Assembly: GCF_963676815.1 (NCBI RefSeq)
Contig: NZ_OY781365.1
Location: 3,258,501 to 3,322,500, forward strand
Length of the DNA: 64,000 bases
Direction of reading: 5' to 3'
DNA from: an uncultured Draconibacterium sp.
GTDB lineage: Bacteria > Bacteroidota > Bacteroidia > Bacteroidales > Prolixibacteraceae
Below, piece by piece: positions 1 through 8,321 of the stretch (the stretch's first letter is position 1; each line of letters begins with the position of its first letter). The notes below the pieces were generated by a model. That model made no database searches and was not told the origin of the DNA. It saw only the letters and a list, made by a program, of their open reading frames with translations. The position numbers and the translations under genes are program-made.

Positions 1-200
1 CAAAACGGCTAACGAAATATGATTTTGTGGTTAATTCCTGTTTGTGTTTCATGTTAAAACGGTTGGTAGCTCAAGTGCGAAATTAAATCGCAAAAGGGCC
101 CATTATTATTTTAGCCAAAAGAAATGGTCTTTCATCTTTGTGCTTCCGACTTCCGACTTCGTTCTTTTTGTAAACTTTTTCGCAAATTTATTGTTCGGTT

Positions 201-231
201 TTTGAAAATCAACAACAAATGTTCAATTTTG
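201..231 (+). promoter_or_regulatory. Probable Bacteroidota promoter of map
   Basis: TTTG at 201-204, a 19-nt spacer, then CAATTTTG at 224-231, one mismatch from the TAnnTTTG -7 consensus. The start codon of map follows 17 nt later, which would give a leader of roughly 10 nt. The upstream 200 bases show no gene I can recognise. Confidence 0.45.
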
Positions 232-248
232 CGGCAAAATAACGATTT

Positions 249-1028
249 ATGGGAAAAATTATAATTAAAACTGCGGAGCAGATAGAAGGCATCAGGCAAA
301 GTGCAAAGCTGGCGGCCAAAACGCTTGATTTTGCCGGGCAGTTTGTAAAAGAGGGAGTAAACACTGAATTTATCGATGATAAAATTGAAGAATTTATTCG
401 TTCCCATGGAGCTGTGCCAGCTACCAAAGGGTACAACGGTTATCCTAAATCGAGTTGTATTTCGTTAAACAATGTAATATGCCATGGAATACCATCGCAA
501 CAAACCATTTTGAAAAATGGAGATATTTTGAATATTGATATTACCACTATTTTAAACGGTTATTACGGCGATACTTCACGTATGTTTACTGTTGGCGAAG
601 TTAGCCAGGCTGCTGAAGATTTAATAGATGTAACCGGGCATTGTCTTGATCTTGGAATTGAGCAGGTAAAACCGGGCAATCGTTTTGGGAATATCGGTTT
701 TGTTATTCAACGTTACGCCAAAGCACAAGGATACAGCGTTGTTTACGAGTTTTGCGGACACGGTGTAGGTATCGATTTTCATGAGGAGCCACAGGTTGAT
801 CATGCATCACGCAGAAACTCGGGACCCGAAATGAAAGCCGGAATGATTTTTACCATTGAGCCAATGATTAACCAGGGAAAACCCAAAGCGGTAATTGATA
901 AAAACGATGGCTGGACAGCGCGGACAGTGGACAGTAAACTATCGGCACAGTTTGAGCATACCATTTTGGTAACACCAACCGGCTGCGAAGTTCTTACTGA
1001 TATTCATGATGAATATCCGATAACATAG
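249..1028 (+). CDS. map: Type I methionine aminopeptidase
   Basis: Cytosolic metalloprotease that removes the initiator methionine from nascent proteins. The 259-residue chain has the normal length of the short bacterial class. All five metal ligands can be placed: Asp97 (in NIDITT), Asp108 (in YYGDTS), His171 (in FCGHGVG), Glu204 (in FTIEPM) and Glu236 (in QFEH); His78 fits the substrate-pocket histidine. The gene is alone, with its own promoter-like site and a strong hairpin terminator downstream. Bacteroidota often have another map copy inside the ribosomal-protein spc operon, so this may be a second copy (inference; that operon is not in the window). Confidence 0.96.
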   Translation: MGKIIIKTAEQIEGIRQSAKLAAKTLDFAGQFVKEGVNTEFIDDKIEEFIRSHGAVPATKGYNGYPKSSCISLNNVICHGIPSQQTILKNGDILNIDITTILNGYYGDTSRMFTVGEVSQAAEDLIDVTGHCLDLGIEQVKPGNRFGNIGFVIQRYAKAQGYSVVYEFCGHGVGIDFHEEPQVDHASRRNSGPEMKAGMIFTIEPMINQGKPKAVIDKNDGWTARTVDSKLSAQFEHTILVTPTGCEVLTDIHDEYPIT

Positions 1029-1070
1029 ATTTCTTAATAAGTTCGAAATAACGAGTTTATAAAAAATAGA

Positions 1071-1105
1071 AAACCGCTGCTCTAATTAAAGAGTAGCGGT
1101 TTTTT
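1071..1105. terminator. Bidirectional intrinsic terminator between map and the repeat-protein gene
   Basis: A 13-bp stem (1071-1083 with 1090-1102, one G-T pair) with a 6-nt loop is followed by T6 on the plus strand. Read on the minus strand it is followed by a T-rich tract. It sits between two convergent genes and can serve both. Confidence 0.85.
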
Positions 1106-1128
1106 CATTAAAAATGAGTTATTCGTAA

Positions 1129-1659
1129 TTACATATTCCAGATTGCTGTTTCTGTCATCCATCCTTCTACTTCAATTGCCGCGTCTGCTTCTTCCTCAAC
1201 TTCTACGCTAAGTACACCGAAATAATTTGTGTCTTGCATCCAGTTTTCTACTTCAAGTGATTCTTCTGTTTCTACTTTAAAGTAGCTTGCCATTCCGTTA
1301 AAGAAGTTTTCGTCGGTCATCCAGTTTTCTACATCAAGCGTGTTTTCTGCTTCTGTTGCCACATTTACAGTTGAAAAGAAGTTGTTATCGTTAGTCATCC
1401 AGTTTTCTACTTCCAATTCTGCTTCTGCCTCAACTGCTTCGTAGTTGGCATAAGTGTTCATATCTGTTGTTGCATCTGCTGATGCTGAGCTAGCTTCACT
1501 GTTGTCTGTCATTGCCATGGCAATCTGACTGAAGCTGTTGTTTTCCATTACGGTTCTCCAAAAATCTTGTGCATTAACTGTAATGCTGATCAAAACCAAA
1601 CTAATAATAACCGCCAGTGATTTTGTAATTGCTTTCTGAACATTGTTTGTTGTTTTCAT
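1129..1659 (-). CDS. Secreted acidic repeat protein with four ENWM-type repeats
   Basis: 176 residues, no family that I can name. Residues 1-30 are a signal peptide (basic start, hydrophobic core, VNA then Gln). The mature part is very acidic and holds four copies of a motif of the form (L/I)(E/D)VE(N/G)WM followed by an acidic/Asn-Phe patch: ENWM at 85-88, 111-114 and 138-141 and EGWM at 165-168, spaced 26, 27 and 27 residues. The last copy ends the protein. The start is secure: AGGAGG lies 7 nt before the ATG, an unusually good Shine-Dalgarno for this phylum, suggesting strong translation. Export to periplasm or outside is inferred; no T9SS sorting domain is present. Confidence 0.85.
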   Translation of the reverse strand: MKTTNNVQKAITKSLAVIISLVLISITVNAQDFWRTVMENNSFSQIAMAMTDNSEASSASADATTDMNTYANYEAVEAEAELEVENWMTNDNNFFSTVNVATEAENTLDVENWMTDENFFNGMASYFKVETEESLEVENWMQDTNYFGVLSVEVEEEADAAIEVEGWMTETAIWNM

Positions 1660-1802
1660 GACTTTTCCTCCTGTTTTTGTTTTCTTGTTTTCTCGTTCTG
1701 TTTTCTTGTTTTCGATATTAAGACGACCAAAAATTAGATTCGTTACAAAAATTTAGAACTTTTTTTAAAAATGTACTGGTTTAAAACCTGAACTTTGTAT
1801 TG

Positions 1803-1835
1803 CAAATATAAGTACAAAAAATGGTACTATGCAAA
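1803..1835 (-). promoter_or_regulatory. Promoter of the ENWM repeat protein gene
   Basis: On the minus strand TTTG (1835-1832), a 21-nt spacer and a perfect TATATTTG (1810-1803). Transcription from here would give an mRNA leader of about 135 nt. The rest of 1660-2047 shows nothing else I can support. Confidence 0.6.
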
Positions 1836-2047
1836 ACAAAGTAGTGTATTTTTTGAAAATAATTTTATCTAAAATTCGTAAGTATCAGAAAGTGAGAGCC
1901 ATATGTGATTGTTGCAGAGTTGGAAAAATCGAACAAAAAGATAAAAAATTAGAATAATATTGATCGATTTTGTGAAAACTCATTTCAAGGGAGAGGAAAA
2001 ATATTTTTTGAGAGATTAACTTTTTTTACAGCAAATTCGAAAACTTG

Positions 2048-2055
2048 TATCTTTG
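2048..2055 (+). promoter_or_regulatory. -7 promoter element of the GroES-like gene
   Basis: TATCTTTG matches TAnnTTTG and lies 23 nt before the ATG at 2079. No clear TTTG sits at the matching -33 position. Confidence 0.45.
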
Positions 2056-2078
2056 TCAACAGAAAAAATGTATTGTTT

Positions 2079-2462
2079 ATGTCGTTAATAATAGAAGAAA
2101 AAGATCTGGAAAAATTTATAATGGTTGGCGACCGCGTTTTGGTTAAACCAAAAAATCCGTCGGGCAAAACCAAGTCGGGATTGTATTTGCCGCCATCGGT
2201 TCAGGAAAACGAAAAAGTTCAAAGCGGTTATATCGTAAAAGTAGGTCCGGGTTACCCGATTCCGGCTGTGAGCGAAGAAGACGAAACCTGGAAAGAAAAA
2301 AAAGAAGAGGTAAAATATTTGCCGCTGCAAACACACATCGGCGATCTGGCAATTTACCTAAATAAAAGTGGGCATGAAATTGAATTCAATAACGAGAAAT
2401 ATATTATTCTTCCGCACTCGGCTATATTAATGATAATAAGAGACGAGAATTTGTTTGACTAA
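2079..2462 (+). CDS. Stand-alone GroES/Cpn10-like co-chaperone
   Basis: 127 residues with a Cpn10 fold signature: GDRVLVKP near the N-terminus, SGLYLPPS in the mobile-loop position, then a GYIVKVGPG strand and an ILPHSAILMI C-terminal strand. It is longer than classical GroES (about 95 residues) because of a charged insertion around residues 65-85 (EEDETWKEKKEEV). No groEL is adjacent, unlike the groES-groEL operon. I chose ATG 2079 rather than the in-frame TTG at 2073 because it lies at a normal distance from the TATCTTTG element. Such extra GroES-domain proteins occur in Bacteroidota; their partner is not known to me. Confidence 0.85.
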   Translation: MSLIIEEKDLEKFIMVGDRVLVKPKNPSGKTKSGLYLPPSVQENEKVQSGYIVKVGPGYPIPAVSEEDETWKEKKEEVKYLPLQTHIGDLAIYLNKSGHEIEFNNEKYIILPHSAILMIIRDENLFD

Positions 2463-2482
2463 GAGTAATGATTAGTATATGA

Positions 2483-2519
2483 AAGTCGTTTCAACAAAAT
2501 GATTGAAACGGCTTTTTTA
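2483..2519. terminator. Intrinsic terminator between convergent genes
   Basis: 12-bp stem (2483-2494 with 2503-2514, one G-T pair) and an 8-nt loop followed by a T run. It ends the GroES-like gene and overlaps the last codons of the convergent patatin gene. Confidence 0.8.
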
Positions 2520-3266
2520 TTGCAGAACTTTTAAAGTGGTTTTATAACCGATATCGAATAACTCATCTGCGTGTTTGCGTTGAAAAACGTCATACTCGTC
2601 AATTCCCCTGGGTTCAATATAAACATCAACCTGTTTTTTTATTTCATCCAGTTTCTGATTAACACTCATATAAACTGTGCGTGTGGCAATTTGAATCAGG
2701 TTTTTCATTTTGGCTTTTGGATTAATGGGACTTATGTTTGCTGCAATAATGCGCTGGCAATCTTGCCTGATCGGTGCAACTGGTATGTTATCCATTAATC
2801 CGCCATCAACATATAAATATTTTCCCAATTTAACCGGGGCAAAAATCACCGGAATTGATGCCGAGGCCAACACTGTATCGCCAAGGCTTCCTGTATTACG
2901 ATACTCTACAGTTCCTCTATTCAGGTTCGAAACACAAATAAAAAATGGTGTTTTAAGGTCTTCAATGTTTTTAACGGCAATTTCCTTTTCCAGTATTTCC
3001 TTTAATCCATCAAGCTTAAGTAAACCGTCTACCGGCAAATGAATTTTGGTATATTGAAAAAACCAGCCACGTTTAAAATTATCGCGAATCTCTTCGGGCG
3101 ATTTTCCGGCGGCAATAAAAGCGCCAACAATAGCACCGGCACTAACACCCGAAATTACATCGGGTTGAATACCCAGTTTGTCGAGCGCGGCAATAACACC
3201 CAAATGGGCAAAGCCGCGTGTGCCGCCACCACTTAAAACCAAACCGTTTTCGTATTTCTTTGTCAT
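2517..3266 (-). CDS. Patatin-like phospholipase
   Basis: 249-residue serine acyl hydrolase of the RssA-like patatin group. The oxyanion-hole glycine motif GGGTRG is at 13-18, the nucleophile Ser42 in GVSAG, and the dyad Asp154 in VDGG. Together these are the complete catalytic set, so an active lipase/esterase is expected. There is no signal peptide, so it acts in the cytosol or at the inner leaflet. The start is taken at the ATG before TKKYEN because an 18-residue upstream extension does not resemble the family and a TACCTTTG promoter element lies inside it. Confidence 0.93.
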   Translation of the reverse strand: MTKKYENGLVLSGGGTRGFAHLGVIAALDKLGIQPDVISGVSAGAIVGAFIAAGKSPEEIRDNFKRGWFFQYTKIHLPVDGLLKLDGLKEILEKEIAVKNIEDLKTPFFICVSNLNRGTVEYRNTGSLGDTVLASASIPVIFAPVKLGKYLYVDGGLMDNIPVAPIRQDCQRIIAANISPINPKAKMKNLIQIATRTVYMSVNQKLDEIKKQVDVYIEPRGIDEYDVFQRKHADELFDIGYKTTLKVLQ

Positions 3267-3272
3267 ACCTCT

Positions 3273-3280
3273 CAAAGGTA
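3273..3280 (-). promoter_or_regulatory. -7 promoter element abutting the patatin start codon
   Basis: TACCTTTG on the minus strand ends 6 nt before the ATG, which would put the transcription start at or next to the start codon. No convincing -33 TTTG was found. Confidence 0.4.
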
Positions 3281-3421
3281 GAAAATCAATTGAAATGGTG
3301 TTAATAAAATGAGATTTCAAATCTGACGAGAGCTATTTATTTTGGAAAAGAAATTTTCGAGGGTATTTTTACTGACATTGCACCGCGTGTTTTTACGCAG
3401 TAATAATTCTACTATTATATA

Positions 3422-4378
3422 ATGAAGATAGATAAATTTGTTTTAGCCATTATCGGTGTTATTATTCTTGCCTGGTTCTTCCCCGGAATTGGAAGCCCGG
3501 AAAGCGGTGTGCCGCTTGATTTAATTGCGAGTATCGGTATTTCGTTGATTTTCTTTTTCTATGGGCTGAAACTTAGTCCGCGCGATATAAAAATGGGACT
3601 CAGAAACTGGAAGCTTCACGTAGTGGTACAGACAACTACTTTTTTGGTTTTTCCATTAATTACACTTGCTTTTTATCCTTTTATAAAAACCGAAAACGGA
3701 CAAACACTCTGGTTGGCATTTTTGTTTTTGGCTGCGTTGCCATCAACTGTTTCATCGTCGGTGGTAATGGTTTCAATTGCTAAAGGAAATATTCCGGCTG
3801 CTATTTTTAACGCCAGTATTTCGGGGCTCATTGGTATTGTGATAACGCCACTATGGATGGGACTGTTTTTAACACAAACTACCATTGATTTTAATCTTGG
3901 AGAAATTTATTTTAAACTACTAACCGAGATTCTTCTCCCGGTTATTATTGGTGTTTTTCTGCAGCGTTATTGGGGCGATTATGCACGTAAACACAGTCGT
4001 TACCTTACTTTGTTCGATAAATCAGTAATCCTGCTGATAATCTTCAAAAGCTTTTCGCATTCGTTCGAGAACAAGGTTTTTAGTGCCGTAGATGCAGTCG
4101 ATCTTTTTCTGATGGTAACGGCGGTAATTATCCTTTTTTATACGATTTATTTTCTAACGCTTAAAGTATCGCAGTTGCTCAGGTTTAATATTGAAGACCA
4201 GATTACTGCACAGTTTTGCGGAACAAAAAAGTCGTTGGTACACGGAACCGTTTTTGCCAAAATATTATTTCAGCAATCGGCAACTACCGGAATAATGTTG
4301 CTGCCGATTATGATTTTTCACCCGATACAAATATTGATAATCAGTTTTGTGGCTACCAAATTAGGGAAGCGAAAATAG
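3422..4378 (+). CDS. SBF-like (bile acid:sodium symporter family) transporter
   Basis: 318-residue polytopic inner-membrane protein with about ten hydrophobic segments. It matches the SBF-like branch (YfeH type, PF13593): an N-terminal helix ending in FFPGIGSPESG, the FFFYGLKLSP segment, the serine-rich LPSTVSSSVVMV crossover region and the C-terminal FCGTKKSLVHG motif. These transporters are usually linked to sodium-coupled uptake of organic anions; the substrate here cannot be read from sequence. It ends 11 nt from the convergent PLP-enzyme gene. Confidence 0.9.
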   Translation: MKIDKFVLAIIGVIILAWFFPGIGSPESGVPLDLIASIGISLIFFFYGLKLSPRDIKMGLRNWKLHVVVQTTTFLVFPLITLAFYPFIKTENGQTLWLAFLFLAALPSTVSSSVVMVSIAKGNIPAAIFNASISGLIGIVITPLWMGLFLTQTTIDFNLGEIYFKLLTEILLPVIIGVFLQRYWGDYARKHSRYLTLFDKSVILLIIFKSFSHSFENKVFSAVDAVDLFLMVTAVIILFYTIYFLTLKVSQLLRFNIEDQITAQFCGTKKSLVHGTVFAKILFQQSATTGIMLLPIMIFHPIQILIISFVATKLGKRK

Positions 4379-4389
4379 AAGAGGTTTGA

Positions 4390-5865
4390 TTATTCGTGTT
4401 CGAGCGTAAACCATTTGTTCAACAATTCCTGGTCGTCTTTCTCATCTTTATGCCAAAACGTGTTTGTGCGATTTACGTAGTTATAATCTTTCTCGTATTC
4501 CTTAATGTTCACAACGATATCATTTAAGGCGTCGATCATAATATCAACTTCCTCGTTGGTCATTGTCGGGTGAAGCGACCAACGCACCCAGCCCGGTTTT
4601 TCCGACAGATCGCCATGGTTTATTTTATCGGTAATTTCTTCCGATTGCTCCAGCGAAACCTCCAACAGAAAGTGTCCGTAAGTTCCGGCGCAGGCACAAC
4701 CACCACGCGTTTGAATACCGAATTTATCGTTTAGCAATCGTACCAGCAGATTGTAATGAATTCCTTCAACAAAGAACGAAATTACACCTAACCGGTCGCG
4801 CACATTATCTGCCAGAATATTCAGCCCTTTAATGGCGTCGAGCCCTTTAAATGCACGATCCAACAATTCTTCTTCGCGTTTACGGATATTTTCAATGCCC
4901 ATCTGGTCTTTCAAATCGAAACAAAGCGCCGTACGAATTGATTGCAGAAATCCGGGAGTTCCACCGTCTTCACGAGCTTCAATATCGTCGACATATTTAT
5001 ATTTTCCCCAACGATTTGTCCAGTCAACAGTACCGCCTCCGGGATTATCCGGAACAGTATTTTTATACATGCTCGCATCAAAAACAATTACGCCTGAAGA
5101 ACCCGGGCCTCCCAAAAATTTATGCGGCGAGAACATTACTGCGTCCAGTTTTTCCATCGGATCTTCAGGATGCATATCTATCTCATCGTAAGGTGCCGAG
5201 GCTGCAAAATCGATAAAACAAACACCACCGTATTCGTGCATAATTTTTGCCATTTCGTGATATGGCGTCCGCACACCGGTTACATTCGAGCAAGCGGTAA
5301 ACGAGCCAATCTTGAATGGACGGTCTTTGTATTGCTCCAAAGCTTTTCGCAGGTTGTCAGTGTCGATCAATAAACCGTCGCCGGGTTCAACAACAACAAC
5401 ATCGGCACTGGTTTCGTACCACGAAGTATGGTTCGAGTGGTGTTCCATGTGCGTAACAAAAACCACCGGTTTTTCACGCTCGGCAATACAGGTTTTTCCC
5501 GCCACTTTTCCGCAGTATTTCAAACCCAGAATACGTTGAAACTTGTTGATAATGGCAGTCATTCCAAAACCAGCAGTAATAATAATATCGTTTGGTCCGG
5601 CATTAACGTGTTGTTTTATCAGTTGATGCGATTTATGGTAAGCGTGCGTCATTCGCAGTCCGGTTTCGCTGGTTTCGGTGTGGGTATTGCCAACATAGGG
5701 CCCAATTTCATCCGTAATTTTACACTCGATAGGGCGATACAAACGGCCACTGGCAATCCAATCGCCATAATTGATTTTCATTTTACCATACGGAGTTTCA
5801 AATTCCTGATCGATACCAACAATATTTTTCCTGAATTGGTTAAAATATTTTTCCAGACTTGCCAT
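4390..5865 (-). CDS. Class V PLP-dependent aminotransferase / cysteine desulfurase-like enzyme
   Basis: 491 residues, fold type I. The Schiff-base lysine is Lys249 in SPHKFLGGPG, and the PLP-ring Asp lies in FIDFAASAPY near 219. A GGCACAG motif in the C-terminal half supplies two cysteines where cysteine desulfurases place the loop cysteine. It is about 80-90 residues longer than SufS/IscS, with an N-terminal region (YGDWIASGRLYRPIE) and an extra C-terminal segment, and no Fe-S assembly gene is beside it. Sulfur transfer, selenocysteine lyase or another class V activity are all possible. Confidence 0.85.
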   Translation of the reverse strand: MASLEKYFNQFRKNIVGIDQEFETPYGKMKINYGDWIASGRLYRPIECKITDEIGPYVGNTHTETSETGLRMTHAYHKSHQLIKQHVNAGPNDIIITAGFGMTAIINKFQRILGLKYCGKVAGKTCIAEREKPVVFVTHMEHHSNHTSWYETSADVVVVEPGDGLLIDTDNLRKALEQYKDRPFKIGSFTACSNVTGVRTPYHEMAKIMHEYGGVCFIDFAASAPYDEIDMHPEDPMEKLDAVMFSPHKFLGGPGSSGVIVFDASMYKNTVPDNPGGGTVDWTNRWGKYKYVDDIEAREDGGTPGFLQSIRTALCFDLKDQMGIENIRKREEELLDRAFKGLDAIKGLNILADNVRDRLGVISFFVEGIHYNLLVRLLNDKFGIQTRGGCACAGTYGHFLLEVSLEQSEEITDKINHGDLSEKPGWVRWSLHPTMTNEEVDIMIDALNDIVVNIKEYEKDYNYVNRTNTFWHKDEKDDQELLNKWFTLEHE

Positions 5866-6055
5866 AAATCACTTTTTTATAAGAGACGCAAATAAAGGTG
5901 TTTGCAGGAAATAAATATAGGGGAAAAATCAGCTTTCCGCCATAATTTAAGTTGTAAACCGCAATTTTCTGTCAATTCGTCACAAAAAACGAATGGCACA
6001 GCGTTTGACTTTTGGCGGACGTAAAAATTGATAGTAAAATTTAAAATATAGAAAA

Positions 6056-8110
6056 ATGCAAACAGGAAAAATTGGAGTTACCAGTGAGAATCTTTTCCCA
6101 ATTATTAAAAAGTTTCTCTATTCTGATCACGACATTTTTTTACGTGAGATCGTATCAAACGCCGTTGATGCAACACAAAAACTAAAAACACTAGCCGGAA
6201 AAGGCGAGTACAAAGGTGATGTAAGCGATGCCAAAGTGGTAGTTAAGCTTGATGCTGAAGCCAAAACAATTACAGTTTCGGATAACGGTATAGGGATGAC
6301 TGCCGAAGAGGTGGAGAAGTACATTAACCAGATTGCTTTCTCGGGCGCCAACGAATTTCTTGATAAGTACAAGGACGACGCCAATGCAATTATTGGCCAT
6401 TTCGGGCTTGGTTTTTATAGTTCGTTTATGGTGTCGGAAAAAGTGGATGTGATTACCAAATCATACAAAGACGGTTCGCAGGCTGTAAAATGGAGCTGTA
6501 ACGGAAGCCCGGAATATGAGCTGGAAGAGGTTGAAAAAGAAAACGTTGGAACCGACATTGTAATGCACATCAGCGAAGAGGAAAAAGGTTTTCTTGATGA
6601 TGCAAAAATTTCGGAGATACTGAATAAGTACTGTAAATTCCTTCCTGTTCCGGTAATTTACGGAAAGAGAAAAGACTGGAAAGACGGGCAGCAGGTTGAC
6701 ACCGACGAAGACAACCAAATTAACGATGTTGCTCCGGCCTGGACAAAAATGCCTGCCGATTTAAAGGATGAGGATTACAAAAACTTCTACAGGCAATTGT
6801 ACCCGATGGGTGACGAGCCACTATTCAATATTCACCTGAATGTTGATTATCCGTTCAACCTGACCGGTATTTTGTATTTCCCAAAAATCAAAAACAATTT
6901 CGAAGTTCAGAAAAACAAAATCCAGTTGTACAGTAACCAGGTTTTTGTTACCGATTCGGTTGAAGGAATCGTTCCTGAATTTTTGACATTGCTGCACGGT
7001 GTGATCGACTCGCCGGATATTCCGTTGAACGTGTCGCGTTCGTATCTGCAAAGCGATTCGAATGTGAAAAAGATCAGCAGCCACATTTCCAAAAAAGTGA
7101 CTGACCGTTTGAATCAGCTGTTTAAAGACAACCGCGAAGATTTTGAGAGTAAGTGGGATGACCTGAAGATCTTTATTGAGTACGGAATGTTGACCGAGGA
7201 AAAATTCAACGATCGTGCAATGAATTTCTTCCTGCTGAAAAATACTGAAAGCAAGTATTTCACTTGGGAAGAATATGAAAAACTGGTAAAAGAAAACCAG
7301 ACAGATAAGGATAATAACACTATTTACCTGTATACAACTAATGTTGAGGAACAATTTACATTTGTTGAAGCGGCGAAAAACAAAGGTTACGATGTGCTGA
7401 TTATGGATGATGTGCTTGCACCTCACCTGATCAACAAGTTTGAGCAGAAATACACCGACAAACGATTTGTGCGTGTTGACTCTGATGTGGTTGAAAACCT
7501 GATTAAAAAAGAGGATTCGGCAAAAGAAGAGTTGACATGGGAGCAAAAACAGGAATTGTCGCCGGTGTTCCAGGCGGTTTGCCCTCAAAATAACGACCAT
7601 ACTTACATTGTAGATTTCCAGAATTTGGGTGAAAACGGTTCGCCAATGGTAATTACCCGCAGCGAATTTATGCGCCGGATGAAAGATATGAGCGCTGCTC
7701 AGGGAGGAATGAGTATGTATGGCGACCTGCCCGATTCGTTGAACCTGGTTGTAAACACTGCTCATCCGCTGGTGAAGAAAGTGCTGGATGCCAAAGACAA
7801 AAAACTGGGTAACAAGTTGGAAGAAATGGCCGGAAAAATTGCTACACAGAAAGAAGAAATTGCCGGCTTGGAAAAAGCAAAAGAAGGCAAGAAAGAAGAG
7901 GAGATTCCGACAGCAGATAAAGAGAAACTGGAAACACTGAATTCGGAACTGGCGAAGCTTGAAGAAGCAAAACGCGAGGAGCTGGCCGGATTTGGTAAAA
8001 AGAATAAACTGGCAAAACAAATGGTTGATTTGGCGCTGTTGGCGAACGGCCTGTTAAAAGGTGCCGACCTCGACCAGTTTGTGAAGCGCAGTGTTGAACT
8101 GATTAAGTAG
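6056..8110 (+). CDS. htpG: Molecular chaperone HtpG (bacterial Hsp90)
   Basis: 684-residue ATP-dependent cytosolic chaperone. The N-terminal GHKL ATPase domain shows Glu31/Asn35 in REIVSNAVDA, DNGIGM at 76-81 and the lid motif GHFGLGFYS at 114-122. The middle domain carries PLNVSRSYLQ, with the arginine that reaches the nucleotide. The C-terminal dimerisation part has a lysine/glutamate-rich insertion (about 580-640). Length is slightly above E. coli HtpG because of charged insertions. It stands alone, with a terminator at 8158-8194. Confidence 0.98.
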   Translation: MQTGKIGVTSENLFPIIKKFLYSDHDIFLREIVSNAVDATQKLKTLAGKGEYKGDVSDAKVVVKLDAEAKTITVSDNGIGMTAEEVEKYINQIAFSGANEFLDKYKDDANAIIGHFGLGFYSSFMVSEKVDVITKSYKDGSQAVKWSCNGSPEYELEEVEKENVGTDIVMHISEEEKGFLDDAKISEILNKYCKFLPVPVIYGKRKDWKDGQQVDTDEDNQINDVAPAWTKMPADLKDEDYKNFYRQLYPMGDEPLFNIHLNVDYPFNLTGILYFPKIKNNFEVQKNKIQLYSNQVFVTDSVEGIVPEFLTLLHGVIDSPDIPLNVSRSYLQSDSNVKKISSHISKKVTDRLNQLFKDNREDFESKWDDLKIFIEYGMLTEEKFNDRAMNFFLLKNTESKYFTWEEYEKLVKENQTDKDNNTIYLYTTNVEEQFTFVEAAKNKGYDVLIMDDVLAPHLINKFEQKYTDKRFVRVDSDVVENLIKKEDSAKEELTWEQKQELSPVFQAVCPQNNDHTYIVDFQNLGENGSPMVITRSEFMRRMKDMSAAQGGMSMYGDLPDSLNLVVNTAHPLVKKVLDAKDKKLGNKLEEMAGKIATQKEEIAGLEKAKEGKKEEEIPTADKEKLETLNSELAKLEEAKREELAGFGKKNKLAKQMVDLALLANGLLKGADLDQFVKRSVELIK

Positions 8111-8157
8111 AGTGAGAGTCCGTCTACTGACGGATTGTGAAGAGAGAGTGAGTAAAA

Positions 8158-8194
8158 CGTCGGTCCATAATTTTGGATCGGCGTTTGTTTTTTT
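8158..8194 (+). terminator. Intrinsic terminator of htpG
   Basis: 10-bp stem (8158-8167 with 8174-8183, two G-T pairs), 6-nt loop, then TTTGTTTTTTT. Confidence 0.75.
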
Positions 8195-8230
8195 GTTTCA
8201 CGCAGAATACGCAGAAGCAAAAACAAACTA

Positions 8231-8279
8231 TAAAAAAGCCCCGTTCTGTAATCTCATAAAATATACAGAACGAGGCTTT
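8231..8279 (-). terminator. Intrinsic terminator of the LKR-like dehydrogenase gene
   Basis: 15 of 16 bp pair (8235-8250 with 8264-8279) around a 13-nt loop. Read on the minus strand the stem is followed by TTTTTT, so it serves the gene whose stop is at 8322. Confidence 0.75.
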
Positions 8280-8321
8280 AAATATTATATCTGCGCAAAT
8301 CCGCTAAATCTGCGAGCAATT

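Noticed and set aside
6821..8020. 399-codon open frame antisense to htpG
   Set aside because: It mirrors the codon bias of htpG, has no family resemblance and no promoter; typical antisense shadow.
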